NCBI RefSeq assembly: GCF_024166365.1
Contig: NC_064841.1
Location: 28,450,001-28,514,000 of the forward strand
Reading direction: 5' to 3'
Length of the DNA stretch: 64,000 nucleotides
Source: Elephas maximus indicus
Taxonomy: Eukaryota; Chordata; Mammalia; Proboscidea; Elephantidae
Below are positions 1 to 11,097 of this stretch, in pieces. The notes under the pieces were generated by a model. The model was not told the DNA's origin, made no database searches, and saw only the letters and a list, made by a program, of their open reading frames with translations. The position numbers were made by a program, and so were the translations under genes. Each line of letters begins with the position of its first letter. Positions within the stretch are counted from its first letter, which is position 1.

Positions 1-873
1 TTTGTCTTCTTTCTTGTCATTCAAAACAACCAAAAATAAATAATTAATTAAATAGCAGATACAAAAGGAAAAGGGAAAGTGAATTTTAAATAGTGATGCC
101 TTTAAAATAAACCAAATTGTCTTTACGACTGTTGCCTCTTCCCCTCTTAAAAATAAGAACAGCCATATCACACATTTATATTAATGCATGTGAGTATGAA
201 GTTCTCAGAAATATTTTCTAAAAGATTTTTCCCTTAAACATTACTCTCTGGAACGTTCATGAGCCTGTTTTGATTTCAAAGAGTGTAGAAGGTCAACTGT
301 TACTACCTGGACTTCAAGGATTAAATTTTAGTATTTCACTTAACTTGTATACTTTTTCTTAATCTGTCTGCTTCTCTCCACCCTTGGCATTGTTCAATAA
401 TTAATACAATGCTGTAATTTGTAACTTGTTTGTCAATTCCTTGTGATTATTAGTAAGTTAATTCTATATTGGAAGAACTGTCTTCTAATGTATGCTTCAG
501 ACCAGCAGGGTTTTCTAGGCTCTTTTTTTTTTACTTCTTTATTCAGCAGTTTCAGGGAAAAACAGGAAAAAGAAAATACCCCATGAGCCAAATGGTGATG
601 AGGAATATGTGTCATCATTATCTAATATTCCTACACGGCCAGCAGTTAATTCACTCATCTAGTAGAAATAAACAGGGATTTAAGCTGTTGTTGTTAGCTG
701 CCATGGAGTTGGTTCCTAACTCCTGGCCACTCAACACACAACTGAATAAAACTCTCCCTGGTCCTATGACATTCTCATGATCTGTTGTACATTGGATCAA
801 ATTTCAAGTTATTTACCCCATATTAGTTAAGCAAAATTGAAACCAAAGAGAATTCCTTAAAATGTTAAACATA
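1..873. other. No gene recognised; AT-rich sequence ending in L1 debris
   Basis: AT-rich sequence with no convincing coding exon. The open frame around 469-780 has no recognisable domain. The last ~45 bases before 874 read as old L1 sequence that resumes at 1469, after the three-SINE stack. Confidence 0.5.
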
Positions 874-883
874 GAATTAACAT

Positions 884-1104
884 TTATCAGTTGATGGAGA
901 GCCAGTTCCAACTCTTGGTAACCCCATGTGTGTCCAAGTAGAACTGTACCTACAGGGTTTTCAATGGCTGAATTCTCAGAAGTAGGTCACCAGGCCTTTT
1001 TTCCCAGGTGTCTCTGGGTGGACTCAAACCTCCAACCTTTTGGTTAGCCATTAAAAAAACTTTTATTGAGCACCATTAACTCCTTGTACCACTCAGGGAC
1101 TCCG
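884..1104 (-). repeat. AfroSINE, older subfamily (first of three stacked)
   Basis: Reverse-strand SINE: tail motif near 890, 'agtagaactgt' core near 938, 'aaccttttggttagc' near 1035. Older long form with the 'agaagtaggtcaccaggcc' block. A T/A-rich stretch interrupts the head at 1048-1072. It is bounded by copies of the target 'gaattaacat' (874-883) and 'gaattaccat' (1105-1114). Confidence 0.85.
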
Positions 1105-1114
1105 GAATTACCAT

Positions 1115-1279
1115 AAACAATTTTTTTTGTTGTTTTCATTGAGTCAATTCCACTCATAGTGACCTTAGAGGACAGAGTAGAACTGCCCCATAGGGTTTCC
1201 AATGAGTGGCTCATGGGTTTGAACTGCTTACCTTTTGGTTAGCAGCTGAGCTCTTTACCCCTATGCCACCAGGGCTGCA
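1115..1279 (-). repeat. AfroSINE, short subfamily (second of three stacked)
   Basis: Reverse-strand SINE with 'gacagagtagaactgcccc', 'ccttttggttagcagc' and terminal 'gccaccagggc'. Flanked by target copies at 1105-1114 and 1280-1289. Confidence 0.88.
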
Positions 1280-1289
1280 AAATTACCAC

Positions 1290-1458
1290 CAAACTAAAAA
1301 TCAAACCCGTTACCACGGAGTCGATTCCGACTCATAGTGACTCTATAGAACAGAGTAGAACTGCCCCATACAGTTCCCAAGGGGCAGCTGGTGGATTCAA
1401 ACCAACGACCTTTTGGTTAGCAGCCAAGCTCTTAACCACTGTGCCACCAGGGCTCCCA
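1290..1458 (-). repeat. AfroSINE, short subfamily (third of three stacked)
   Basis: Nearly full reverse-strand SINE: 'aacccgttaccacggagtcg' at the tail, 'gtgccaccagggctccc' at the head. Flanked by target copies at 1280-1289 and 1459-1468, after which the host L1 resumes. Confidence 0.9.
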
Positions 1459-2545
1459 TAATTACCATATGACCTAGCAATTCCTCCTGTAGGTATATAC
1501 CCCAAAGAATTGAAATAGGTACTCAAACAAATACTGCTACATGAAAGTTCATTGCAAAACTATTCACAATAAGTAAAAGGTGGAAACAACCCAAACGTCC
1601 ATCCGTCAACATATGAATGGATAAACAAATTGTGATACACACATGCAATGGAATATTGTCCAGGCATCGAAAGGAAATTCTGATACATGCTACAACATGG
1701 ATGAGCCTCAATACATTATACTAAGTGAAATAAGTCAGACACAGGAGGTCACATACATGATTCCATTGTATGTAGTGTTCATAATAAGTAAATATACAGA
1801 AACAGAAAGCAGATTGGCAGTTTCCAGGGACTATGGGGAGGAAGAAATAGGAAGAATAGGGAATAACTGCTGAATAGTTATGCGGCTTCATTTTGGGGTG
1901 ATGAAAATATTTTGGAACTAGAAAGAGGTGATGGTGTAACCAAACGAGGGTTCTTGTCCCCTTCTATTAGCTGATCGAAATAAGACAGACATCACACCAC
2001 CAGTTGCAAGGGAAATAGAAAGTGGAAATTGATTGTCTGCTTACAGACAAGGAGCAACGCCACGTCTAGCGACCATAAGGTCACATGCTCGCTGTCTGAG
2101 GGGGGTGTGGAGCTTTGTATTTCCAATGGCATCTGGGGGTTGGGTTTGGTGCTCAGAACTCTCTGCCTTTAGCTCTGTCTCCCAGATTCACATTTGGAGG
2201 TCCGGATGTTGAATCATGTCCATGATGCTCAGGTCCAAGGACAGATTGAGGACACAGCTCTTTAGGTCCTGCACATGTGCCAAAATGCCTTGGTTCGTGC
2301 ATTTGCAGGATTTTGGCACCAAATTCAAATTGGTTATGGCCTCAGCGTGTTGGGGCCAAACCACAGTTAGAAGCTGTGGCTTGGCGGGCTGCAAGGGGGG
2401 CGGGGAACAGCAAAGGAAGGGGGGGGGAGTTTCAGCGGAGGCTTCAATGGTTGAACAACATTATGAAAGTTCTAAATGTTACTGAATTGTTCTCTTTAAA
2501 ATGCTTCATTTTATGTTATGTGAATTTCACCTAAAAAATAGAAAA
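1459..2545 (+). repeat. L1M-type LINE 3' end, split by a solo LTR
   Basis: Typical old L1 3' sequence: 'tatgacctagcaattcctcc', 'aacaacccaaacgtccatc', 'tggataaacaaattgtgata'. It breaks at 1934 and resumes at 2447 with 'atggttgaacaac', continuing to the 'gaatttcacctaaaaaata' end. Heavily mutated, no coding capacity. Confidence 0.85.
1935..2446. mobile_element. Solo LTR of an endogenous retrovirus, 512 bp
   Basis: Begins TGTAACC and ends GGCTTCA (TG...CA termini). It is flanked by a perfect 4-bp duplication 'atgg' at 1931-1934 and 2447-2450, and splits an L1 exactly. A 4-bp duplication is usual for class I (gammaretrovirus-like) ERVs. No internal viral genes remain, as expected after LTR-LTR recombination. 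Family name not recognised; transcriptional orientation not decided. A G-rich patch lies at about 2394-2429. Confidence 0.8.
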
Positions 2546-2846
2546 ATAATGTTTTCTGCAAGAGTTCAATACTTCTAAGAAGCTCCTGAACCTGGTGTTC
2601 CTACAGAGGGTAGACAGGATCACGATCTAATTAAACAACATAGCTTTTTTTCGCTTTTTTCAAAAGCTAATTTAACGTTAATTTATATATTAAGCACAAA
2701 ACTTGTAAACATGGGAATAAGCATTTTCATATGTTTTCCTTTGTAAAATAGTTCCTTACGTGGATTGTAGGTACATTCTGGGTTTCTCCATTTCCGAATT
2801 CTAAATCTGACATTTCTGTAACGTATGCGTTAAACCAGTATGTCGT

Positions 2847-3048
2847 TGTTGTTAGTTCAACCAAGTCAATTTCAACTCATGGCGACCCCACGTATGCAGA
2901 GTAGAACTGCTCCGTAGAGTTTTCAAGGCTATGAGCTTTCAGAAGCAGATTGCCTGGCTTTTCTTCTGAAGAGCCTCTTGGTGGATTTGAACCACGAACC
3001 TATCAGCTAGTAGTCGAGTGCTTAACTGTTTGTACCACCTGAGACTCC
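2847..3048 (-). repeat. AfroSINE, older subfamily
   Basis: Reverse-strand copy: 'gttgttgttag' tail, 'agagtagaactgctcc' core, 'gcagattgcctggc' block, 'gtaccacctgagactcc' head. Diverged. Confidence 0.85.
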
Positions 3049-3458
3049 TAATAGTCATGTATTACCTCAAGATATAAGACCTACACTGGTAAAATTTTTG
3101 AATTCCTAAGATAAACAGAAAAAAATTATTCTAAATATCTAGAAGCTTGTAAGCTATTTTATAAAAAGGAAAAAGAATTAGATTGGCACTGAAATTCTCC
3201 TTTGCAACACTGGAAACTAGAAGACAGACTTTTAGAAGGTAGTGGGATACTTTTTCACCTGTCACATGAAAGATATTTCCAGATATATGAAAATTCAGAT
3301 AATGTCACACACATTACTCATTTGGGAAAAATATCGGAGAAAGACTTCATTAAAAAAAAAAACCCAACAAGTAAAACAGGGGCCTGAAGAGGAGAGGGAG
3401 TCATAGTGAGTGATGACCTTGTGATATTTAATTAAAAATAAGTGGACAATGATAGACT
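3049..3458. other. No gene recognised; A-rich, possible L1 debris
   Basis: A-rich sequence. The frame at 3202-3387 runs into a poly-A run and has no recognisable domain. Confidence 0.4.
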
Positions 3459-3469
3459 GTTAACGTGTA

Positions 3470-3639
3470 CCAAAACCAAAACCAAGCCCGTTGCTGTCGA
3501 TTCGATTCAACTCATAGCGACCCTATAGGACAGAGTAGAGCTGCCCCATAGAGTTTCCAAGGAGCACCTGGTGGATTCAAACTGCTGACCTTTTGGTTAG
3601 CAGCCACAGCACTTAACCACCAGGCCACCAGGGCTTCCT
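3470..3639 (-). repeat. AfroSINE, young short subfamily with 11-bp target duplication
   Basis: Full reverse-strand element from 'ccaaaaccaaaaccaagccc' to 'gccaccagggcttcct'. Flanked by perfect 11-bp copies of 'gttaacgtgta' at 3459-3469 and 3640-3650. Confidence 0.95.
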
Positions 3640-3650
3640 GTTAACGTGTA

Positions 3651-4190
3651 GCAAGTAGTAAACAGAGATTTTAGAAACTGAAAGGCATACTACAAGGAAT
3701 TTAAAGAACAAAACCACCTCAGCAAAACTGGAGAATTTGCGGTAAGGAGGGTCATAAGAAGGAAGGAAGCCAAAGTATTCCACAGATCTTATCTCTTGGG
3801 AGGACAGCAAGGAATTAATGGAAATAAAAGTCTTTCTCAAGCTGTATCTCATGTGTGGGAAGGACAGTAGGCGTAACAAAACTCAGTGGGCAAAAAGTTG
3901 GTGCCTTCTTTTCATGTAATAACTGGGGAATACCTGATTATATATGAAAGCTAGGAAAGGTAAATAACAATAAAATGTAAAAAATAGCAAAATCTCAAAG
4001 CAGGCATGATGATATTAATATCATAGGACAGGAAATTTAACTTTAAAATCTCTAAATGGAAAAAAAGGACACAATATAAAAGCAAAAGTTTTAATATATG
4101 AGAAAATAAAATAGCTGTAACCTTGTCTGCATGACATAAAATGGCAGCTAAACAAATAGAGTTAAAATATATATATATATATTAGACAAG
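3651..4190. other. No gene recognised
   Basis: AT-rich sequence with an (AT)n tract at about 4168-4182. The minus-strand frame 3613-3879 overlaps the SINE head and is not credible. Confidence 0.4.
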
Positions 4191-4705
4191 TGTCATGGAT
4201 TGAATTATGTCCCCCCAAAAATGTGTGTACCTATCTAGCTGGGCCATGATTTCCAGTATTGTGTGCTTGTCCTTCATTTTGTGATTGTAATTTTATGTTA
4301 AAGAAGATTAGGGTGGGATTGTAACACCCTTATCCAGGTCACATTCCTGATCCAATGTAAAGGGAGTTTCCCTGGGGTGTGGCCTGCACCACCTTTTATC
4401 TGTCAAGAGATAAAAAGGAAAGGGAAGCAAGCAGAGATTTAGGGACCTCGTACCACCAAGAAAGCAGCCAGGAGCAGAGTGCATCCTTTGGACCTGAGGT
4501 TCCTGTGACAAGATGCTCCCACACCAAGGGAAGACTGATGACAAGGACCTTCCTCCAGAGCCAACAGAGAGAGAGAGGCTTCCCCTGGAGCCGACGCCCT
4601 GAATTTGGACTTGTAGCCTTCTCAACTGTGAGAGAATAAGCTTCTCTTTGTTAAAGCCATCCATTTGTGGTATTTCTGTTACAGCAGCACTAGATGACTA
4701 AGACA
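4191..4705 (+). mobile_element. Solo LTR, MaLR/ERVL-like, 515 bp
   Basis: Starts 'tgtcatggattgaattatgt' and ends 'actagatgactaagaca'. It has the MaLR-style end: 'gagagaataagcttctctttg' followed by 'gttacagcagcactagatga'. Flanks are 'acaag' (4186-4190) and 'acatg' (4706-4710), a 5-bp duplication with one change, as expected for ERVL-class integration. A homologous copy lies in reverse at 32106-32635. Open frames in both copies are parts of the LTR, not genes. Confidence 0.85.
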
Positions 4706-4879
4706 ACATGCAACTGTTAAAAATACTATTAGAATAGAAAACTGGAATATAAGAATTGGCCAGTTTAGATAGATAGATAAAGATATAAAGAAATTAAATA
4801 ATATAACCATGAAACTTGACTTTATATAGATATATAGATTTAATGAAAACTTTAAGTTCCTCAAGTATAGGATATCTAT

Positions 4880-5815
4880 TTTTTAAAGTATATTTCATGG
4901 AACATTTCTAAAAATCAGTTATACGTTTTTCCTTAAAGAACACCTCAATGATTTTTTTTCAAGAGAAAGGTTTTTACAGGTCATATTTTCTGATCATAAT
5001 CCAATAAATTAACAATAAATAACAAGGAAAAAATCTTAACTACATTGAAATCAAGAAGTACATATCTAGGTGATCTTGAATCCAATTGAATATTAAAAAA
5101 TGTTGAAGAAGCCATGAAAAATTAAAAATCATCAAGAAAGCAATGAAAATAATATTTCCTACCAAGATTTATAGTTCTTGGGAAAAGTTACTTTCACACA
5201 CACACACACACACAAAATATAGCCTTAAATTCTTTTATTAGTAAAGAATAAAGATATTAAAATAAACAAACCTTATAATTATTTACAAAAATTTTAAAAA
5301 GAACACCAGAAAAAATGCAAACCAGCTAGGAAGGAGGGATTATGAAAGATAAAACCTGAAATTAAAGAAACAGGAAACAAAATCTAGTAGAAAGAAAAGC
5401 TCAAAATCTAGTTCTCTGAATGACATATGGAAGGATTAACACTTTTTATTTGAGATTAAGGAAAACAGGGATAGCAATAATAAATAAGATTGTGAATCAG
5501 AAAGAACACGTAAAGACAAATAGCAAAGAGAAGAAAAGAAATAGAAGGAAACACTATGTTCGACTCTACAACGCAAATTTGAAAACTTACATAGTTTCCT
5601 AGCAAACAATATGATATATCAACTAACCCAAGTAAAGGCTGGAAATTTTAATAAACCAGTTACTGTAGAAGAGTTTTAAAAAGTGATTAAAGATCTAGCA
5701 CTGTTAAAATAATATTTTGACTATACTAACTACAATTCACATTCAATAAAAGCCCAAAATTATAAGAAGTGAAAAATTATATATAAAAATTAAACAACTT
5801 ACATCTATCTATATC
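4880..5815 (+). repeat. Decayed L1 ORF2 fragment
   Basis: Collapsed L1 ORF2 sequence: 'tgatcataatccaataaatt' (end of the endonuclease region) and 'tctagttctctgaatgacat' (pre-RT region), then 'cgactctacaacgcaaattt'. Many stops. It contains a (CA)n tract at 5196-5214. Identification is by similarity to the L1 consensus as remembered. Confidence 0.65.
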
Positions 5816-5840
5816 TACCCTCTATACGTATATACATACA

Positions 5841-6014
5841 GAAACCCTGGTGGTGTAGTGGTTAAGAGCTATGGCTGCTAACCAAAAGGTCGGCAGTTCG
5901 AATCCACCAGGTGCTCCTTGGAAACCCTATGGGGCAGTTCTACCCTGTCCTATAGGGTCACTATGAGTCTGAATCAACTTCACAGCAACAGGTTTGGTTT
6001 GGTTTTTGGTTTTG
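5841..6014 (+). repeat. AfroSINE, young short subfamily
   Basis: 'gaaaccctggtggtgtagtg' head with A-box-like 'tggttaagagc', B-box-like 'ggcagttcgaatcc', 'ggggcagttctaccctg' core and T/G-rich tail. Likely target copies 'tatacatac' (5831-5839) and 'tatagacatac' after 6014. Confidence 0.93.
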
Positions 6015-6214
6015 TATAGACATACACATACATGTTTCTTGGCTGGATAGATTAAAAAAAAAAAGATAAAGATATATAATTTGGCGGAGTGTGCTATCAC
6101 ATTGTGGCAATTGCAACTAATGTTACAAAACAATATGTGTATAAATTTTTGAATGAGAAATTAACTTGAGCTGTAAACTTCCATCTAAAGAACAACTGAA
6201 AAAAAAAGTTTAAA

Positions 6215-6410
6215 AAAAAGATCTAGCATTTACAGAAGCAACTAGGTCAAATGCCTTCTCTTCTGGGTTCAGCAAAACTTTAAAGTATCTAATTCTAAGA
6301 TTATTTAAGCTATTCCACATTTTAGAAAAAACAGAAAGCACCCCAATTAATTTGATGAAGCCAGAAAAACTTTAAAATCAAAACCCAATAAAGTGTCAAA
6401 ATAATAACCC
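6215..6410 (+). repeat. Decayed L1 ORF2 fragment (continuation)
   Basis: Reads as L1 ORF2 from the 'ggttcagcaaaactttaaag' region to 'atgaagccagaaaaac', consistent with continuing the fragment left of the SINE. Not coding. Confidence 0.5.
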
Positions 6411-6484
6411 ATGTGACCAAGTAGGGTGTATTCTGATTATGCAATCACTCTCAGGAACTCTTTCACCAAAATTTTTATTTGTTT

Positions 6485-6780
6485 TAGTTTGAAATCATTT
6501 CAAATCCACAAGGCAGTACAAAGGAATCCATATGCCCTTCACCCAGAGACACCATTCAAGTTTTGTCAACTGACCTAGTAATGTCCTTTATGGGAAAAGA
6601 TCCAATCCAGGATCATGCGTTGCAACAAAGCTTTGTCTCTTTAGCCTCTTTCAATCTAAAACAGCTCCTCACTCCTTACTTGGCTCTCATGGCCTTGACA
6701 TTTTAAAAGATTATGGGTCTGTTATTATGTAGCCTATCCCTCAAAGGCTTGTCTTATGTGTCTTCAGGATTACATTAAGG
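6485..6780 (-). repeat. L1M-type LINE 3' end
   Basis: Reverse-strand old L1 3' sequence with 'cccttcacccagagacacc', 'gatccaatccaggatcatgc' and 'gtctctttagcctctttcaa'. Confidence 0.55.
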
Positions 6781-6970
6781 TTAGAAAATAGGCAAATTAA
6801 AATCACAATGAGATAATACTTCGGACCCACTAGAACGACTATAACAAAAAACACAGACAATATCAAATGTTGGAGAGGATATGGAGAAACTGGAACCCTC
6901 ACACCTTGCTAGTGGGAATGTAAAATGGTGTAGCCATCTTAAAAAACATTTTGGTACCACCTCACAAAAG

Positions 6971-7158
6971 GAGCTCTGGTGGAGCAATGATTAATCGCTC
7001 AGCTGCTAATGGAAATGTTGGTGGTTAGAACCCACTCAGTGGCTCCACTAGAGGAAGACCTGGCCGTCTGCTTCCATAAAACCCTATGGGGCAGTTCTAC
7101 TTTGTCTTAGGGGGTCATTATGAGTAGAAATTGACTCGACAGCACCTAACAACAACAG
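6971..7158 (+). repeat. AfroSINE, older long subfamily, inside L1
   Basis: 'gagctctggtggagcaatga' head, internal 'gaagacctggc' block, 'ggggcagttctactttg' core and 'gacagcacctaacaacaac' tail. Flanked by 'accacctcacaaa' / 'tacctcacaaag'. Confidence 0.88.
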
Positions 7159-7425
7159 TACCTCACAAAGTTAGACTACCTATATGATCCAGCAGTTGCA
7201 CTCCTAGGTATATATCCAAGAGAATTAAAAATATATTTTCACACAAAAACTTATACATGATTGTTCATAGCAGTATTATGCATAATAGCCAAAAAGTGGA
7301 AACAACCCAGATGTCCATCAACTGATGAATGGATAAACAAAATGTGGTATATCCATACAATGGAATGTTATTTAGTCATAAAAAGAAATGAAGTACTGCT
7401 CCATGCTACAACATGGATGAACCTC

Positions 7426-7883
7426 TGTAATGAATTCGATGGTGGCCCCTTCCCCAAAGATTGTCCATGTCCTAATTCCTGGAAGCTATGAATGTTACCT
7501 TATTTTTAAAAAGGGTCTTTGCACATCTAATTAACTTAAGGATCTTGAGATGAATAGGCCATCCTGGATTATTCAGATGGGCCTTAAATTAGACAGATGG
7601 ACAAAAAGAGAAGAAAATACAGACACACAGAGAAGCCATGTGAAGACCGAGTCACAGATTGGAGGGATGTGGCTACAAACCAAGGATGCCAAGGGGTACT
7701 GAGAGTCACTGAAGTTGGATAAGGCAAGAAAGGATTCTCTCCCAGAACTTCCAGAGGGAGTATGATGGACCTTGCTGACACCTTGATTTCAGACTTCTGT
7801 CTTTTGAAACCTGTTGAGAAGAAATTTGTGTTGTTTTAATATGCCAAGTTTGTGGTAATTTGTGGTGGCAGCCTCAGGAAACA
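7426..7883 (+). mobile_element. MLT1-type MaLR LTR inside L1
   Basis: Hallmarks of MLT1: 'gtccatgtcctaattcctgg', 'gggtctttgcacatctaatt', 'agccatgtgaagaccgagtc', 'gctgacaccttgatttcaga', ending 'ggcagcctcaggaaaca'. Splits the L1 between 7425 and 7884. Confidence 0.85.
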
Positions 7884-7988
7884 AAGTCTCAAAAACCTTA
7901 AGCTGAGAAAAAGAAGCTGGACACGAAAGACCACATGTTGCATTATTCATTTAATTATTCATGAAATAAAAAGCATATAAATTACCTT

Positions 7989-8502
7989 CTCTTTTTTTTT
8001 ATAAGAAACAATTTTTTTTTAATTGTGCTTTAGGTGAAAGTTTACAGCTCAAGTTAGTTTCTCATACAAAACTTTATACGCACATTGTTATGTGACCCTA
8101 GTCATTATCCCTATAATGTGACAGCACACTCCTCCTTTCCACCCTGGATTTCCTGTGTCCATTCAATCAACTCCTATCCCTTCTCATCTCACCTTTGGAC
8201 AGGAGCTGCCCATTTAGTCTCGTGTGTCTACTTGAACTAAGAAGCAAACTCTTCACGTGTATCATTTTATGTTTTATAGTCCAGTCTAATCTTTGTCTGA
8301 AGAATTGGCTTTGGGGGTGGTTTTAGTTCTGGGTTAACAGAGAGTCCAGGGGCCATGTCTTCTGGGGTTCCTCCAGTCTCAGTCAGACCATTAAGTCTGG
8401 TCTTTTTACTAGAATTTGAGTTGTGCACCCCACTCTTCTCCTACTCCATCAGGAACGTTCTGTTTTGATCCCTGTCAGGGTGGTCATAGGTGGTAGCTGG
8501 GC
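7989..8502 (-). repeat. Young afrotherian-type L1 3' UTR, 5'-truncated
   Basis: Reverse insertion starting with a T-run and 'attgtgctttaggtgaaag', the complement of an L1 end with AATAAA. Flanked by perfect 10-bp 'aaattacctt' at 7979-7988 and 8503-8512, proving insertion into the older L1. Confidence 0.88.
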
Positions 8503-8963
8503 AAATTACCTTTTCAGAAAAGGCAAATCTATAGTCAGAAAGCAAATCAGTGGTTGCCTGGAAAGGGAGTTGACTAAGCAGACATGGGGAAATGTTTGGG
8601 CGTGATGAAAATGTTCTAAAAATGGATTGTGATGATGGTCACGCAACTCTATAAATTTACTAAAATCACTGAATTGTACATTTACAATGAGTTTTTAATG
8701 GTACATAAGTTATACTTCAATAAAGCTGTTATAAAATTTTTTTAAAAAATCAACAAAATAAAAAAATACAAATAAATTTGACAAGGAAAGCAAAGAAATT
8801 ACATAAAGAAAATTGTAAACTCATTTTCTTCTTTTAGGAATAGTGAAGGCATCTTTAACTAAGACAGGAAATCCTTAAACTATATCTGTATGTATAAATA
8901 TAGACAAATTAAAGCATCAGTGAGTTATCACTTTCTATACAAGCAAACTAGGAAAATTATATA

Positions 8964-9172
8964 TGACCACCAGTAGTCATCAAGTCTATTCCAACTCATG
9001 CTAAACCCATGCATGGCAGAGTAGAACTGTGCTTCCTAGGATTTCAATGGCTGATTTTTCAGAAGTAGATCACCAGGCCTCTCTTCTGAGAGTTATCTCT
9101 AGGTGGGCTCAAACTTCCAAACTTTTGGTTAGCAGCCAAGCAAGTTATCCATTTGTACAACCCAAGGACTCC
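8964..9172 (-). repeat. AfroSINE, older subfamily
   Basis: 'aagtctattccaactcatg' tail, 'cagagtagaactgtgc' core, 'agaagtagatcaccaggcc' block and 'caacccaaggactcc' head. Flanks 'aggaaaatta' / 'aggaaagttg'. Confidence 0.87.
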
Positions 9173-9184
9173 AGGAAAGTTGTA

Positions 9185-9530
9185 AATCAATATTATCTAC
9201 TGTTGGTGGGAATAAGATTGAGGACAAAGGATAACCTCATATATTTCTTGTGGAAATGGGACTGTTACCAGCTTATTTAAAGAGTAATCTGATAACATGT
9301 ATTAATATAAGATATATACATACTTTCTGACTCGTTCTTAGATATTAATTTCATTGAAATAAAGAACCAACACATATGATGTGTATACTTCTGAAAAATC
9401 ATTATCCGTAGAGATGGCAAATTGGAGGAAAAAAAGTAAATGTAGATCAATGGGGAAACTGGCTGAGTCCATCATACTATATCCATACCATGGAATGTTG
9501 TCCAGCCATTGAAAGAGTTAGAGAGACCCA
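9185..9530 (+). repeat. Old L1 3' fragment
   Basis: Diverged L1 3' sequence ('ctgttggtgggaataagatt', 'ccataccatggaatgttgtc'). Weak but colinear with L1 consensus order. Confidence 0.55.
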
Positions 9531-10930
9531 TATCTCACACGATATAAAAAAACTAATTCAAAATAGATCAAAGACCTAAAGCCATAAAACTCTTAGAAGG
9601 AAACATACAGGTAATGCTTCAGGACCTAGTCTTCAACTACAGATTCTTAGATATGATAGCAAAAGCACAAGCAACAAAAGGCAAAACAGAATCTCATCAA
9701 AATTAAAAGCTTCTGAATATCCATGGACTTTAACAACAAAGTGAAGAGACAACATATAGGATGGGAGAAAATTTGTGGGGAACCATATATCAGATAAGGG
9801 TTTAGTGCTGAGAATATATAAAGAACTCTTACAACTTAACAAGATTAAAAAAAAAAAATTGAAAAATGGACCTAAATAGACCTTTTGCAAAAGAGGATAT
9901 ACAAATGGCCAACAGATACATGAAAAGATGGCCAAATATCATTAGCCATTAAAAAAAAACAAACCCGTTGCCATCGAGTCGGTTCTAACTCAGCATGAAC
10001 CCATGTCACAGAGTAGAACTGCTCTGTAAGGTTTTCTTGGCTGTAATCATTAGCAGTTCACCAGGTCTTTCATGGAGCCTCTGGGTGGGTTTGAACTGAC
10101 AACCTTTAGGTTAGCAGCTGATCACAAACCATTTGTCCCAACCAGGCTCCAAAGAAAATCGCACACACACACACACACAAAAAAATCCACAAATCAAAAC
10201 TGTAATGAGATACCACTCCTAGGATGGCTAAGATTTTAAAAAGGGAAAATAACAAATGTCGGCAAGAATATGAAGAAATTGAAACCTTCCTCCATTGCTG
10301 GTAGGAATGCCATATGGTATAACCGCTCTAGAAAACGGTATGGCAGTTCCTCAAAAAGGTAGATGTAAAGTTACAATATGACCCAGCAATTCCACTCTTA
10401 GGTATATACCCAAGAGACTAGCAACAGACACATGTACACCAGTGTTCACTAGTCACAATAGCCAAAGGTGGAAAAAACCCAAATGTCCATCAACAGATGA
10501 ATGGATAAACAAAACGTGGTATGTACATGTAGGGGAATATTACTTTGCATTAAAGAAAAATGAAGTCCTGATATATGCCACAACATGAATGAATCTTGAA
10601 AACACTATGATGAGTGAAATTAGTCAATCACAAAAGGACAAATATTGTATGATTTCACTAATAAGAAATATCTAGAATAACCAAATGTATAGAGATAAGA
10701 GTTTAATTACCAGGGGTGAGGGGGACAGGATAAGGGAGGAATCATTGTTAGGTAGCATTGAGTTTTCATTTATGGGGATGGAAAATTTGGTAATGGAAAT
10801 TGATGATTGTATGACATGATTGATGCAACTTGGTTTTATTGGATTGTACACATGAAAAATGTTGAGTTAGCAAATATGTTCTCTGTATTTTTACAACCAT
10901 AAAAAATTCCAGAGAAAAAAATTAAAAAGT
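9531..10930 (+). repeat. L1M-type LINE: ORF2 end plus 3' UTR
   Basis: Colinear L1 sequence: 'tagatcaaagacctaaagcc' (ORF2 end), then after the SINE 'gtaatgagataccactccta' and 'gacccagcaattccactct', ending A-rich near 10920. Broken frames. A (CA)n tract lies at 10162-10178. Confidence 0.85.
9950..10152 (-). repeat. AfroSINE inside L1
   Basis: 'aacccgttgccatcgagtcg' tail, 'cagagtagaactgctctg' core, 'ctgtaatcattagcagttc' block and 'ccaaccaggctcc' head. Confidence 0.88.
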
Positions 10931-11097
10931 TAGTGATGGCAAAATAGAGATATACAAGTTGATTTGGAAATTCTACCAGCTATTGCTACATGAGAAAAGC
11001 AAGTTGCAGAGAAGTGTGTAAAAAAAAAAAAAAAAGTTACGTACATACATACATATATATGCACACAACTTTTTTTATATATCTGCATACATAAATG

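Larger units (their letters stand above)
6781..8745 (+). repeat. L1M-type LINE 3' end hosting three nested insertions
   Basis: L1 blocks at 6781-6970, 7159-7425, 7884-7988 and 8503-8745 join into one element, from 'caatgagataatacttcgga' to 'caataaagctgttataaaat'. Breaks are filled by a SINE, an MLT1-type LTR and a younger L1 3' end. No intact coding sequence. Confidence 0.85.

Noticed and set aside
4379-4639. Open frame with a similar partner at 32171-32434
   Set aside because: The similarity comes from both lying in the same LTR family; no domain or start context.
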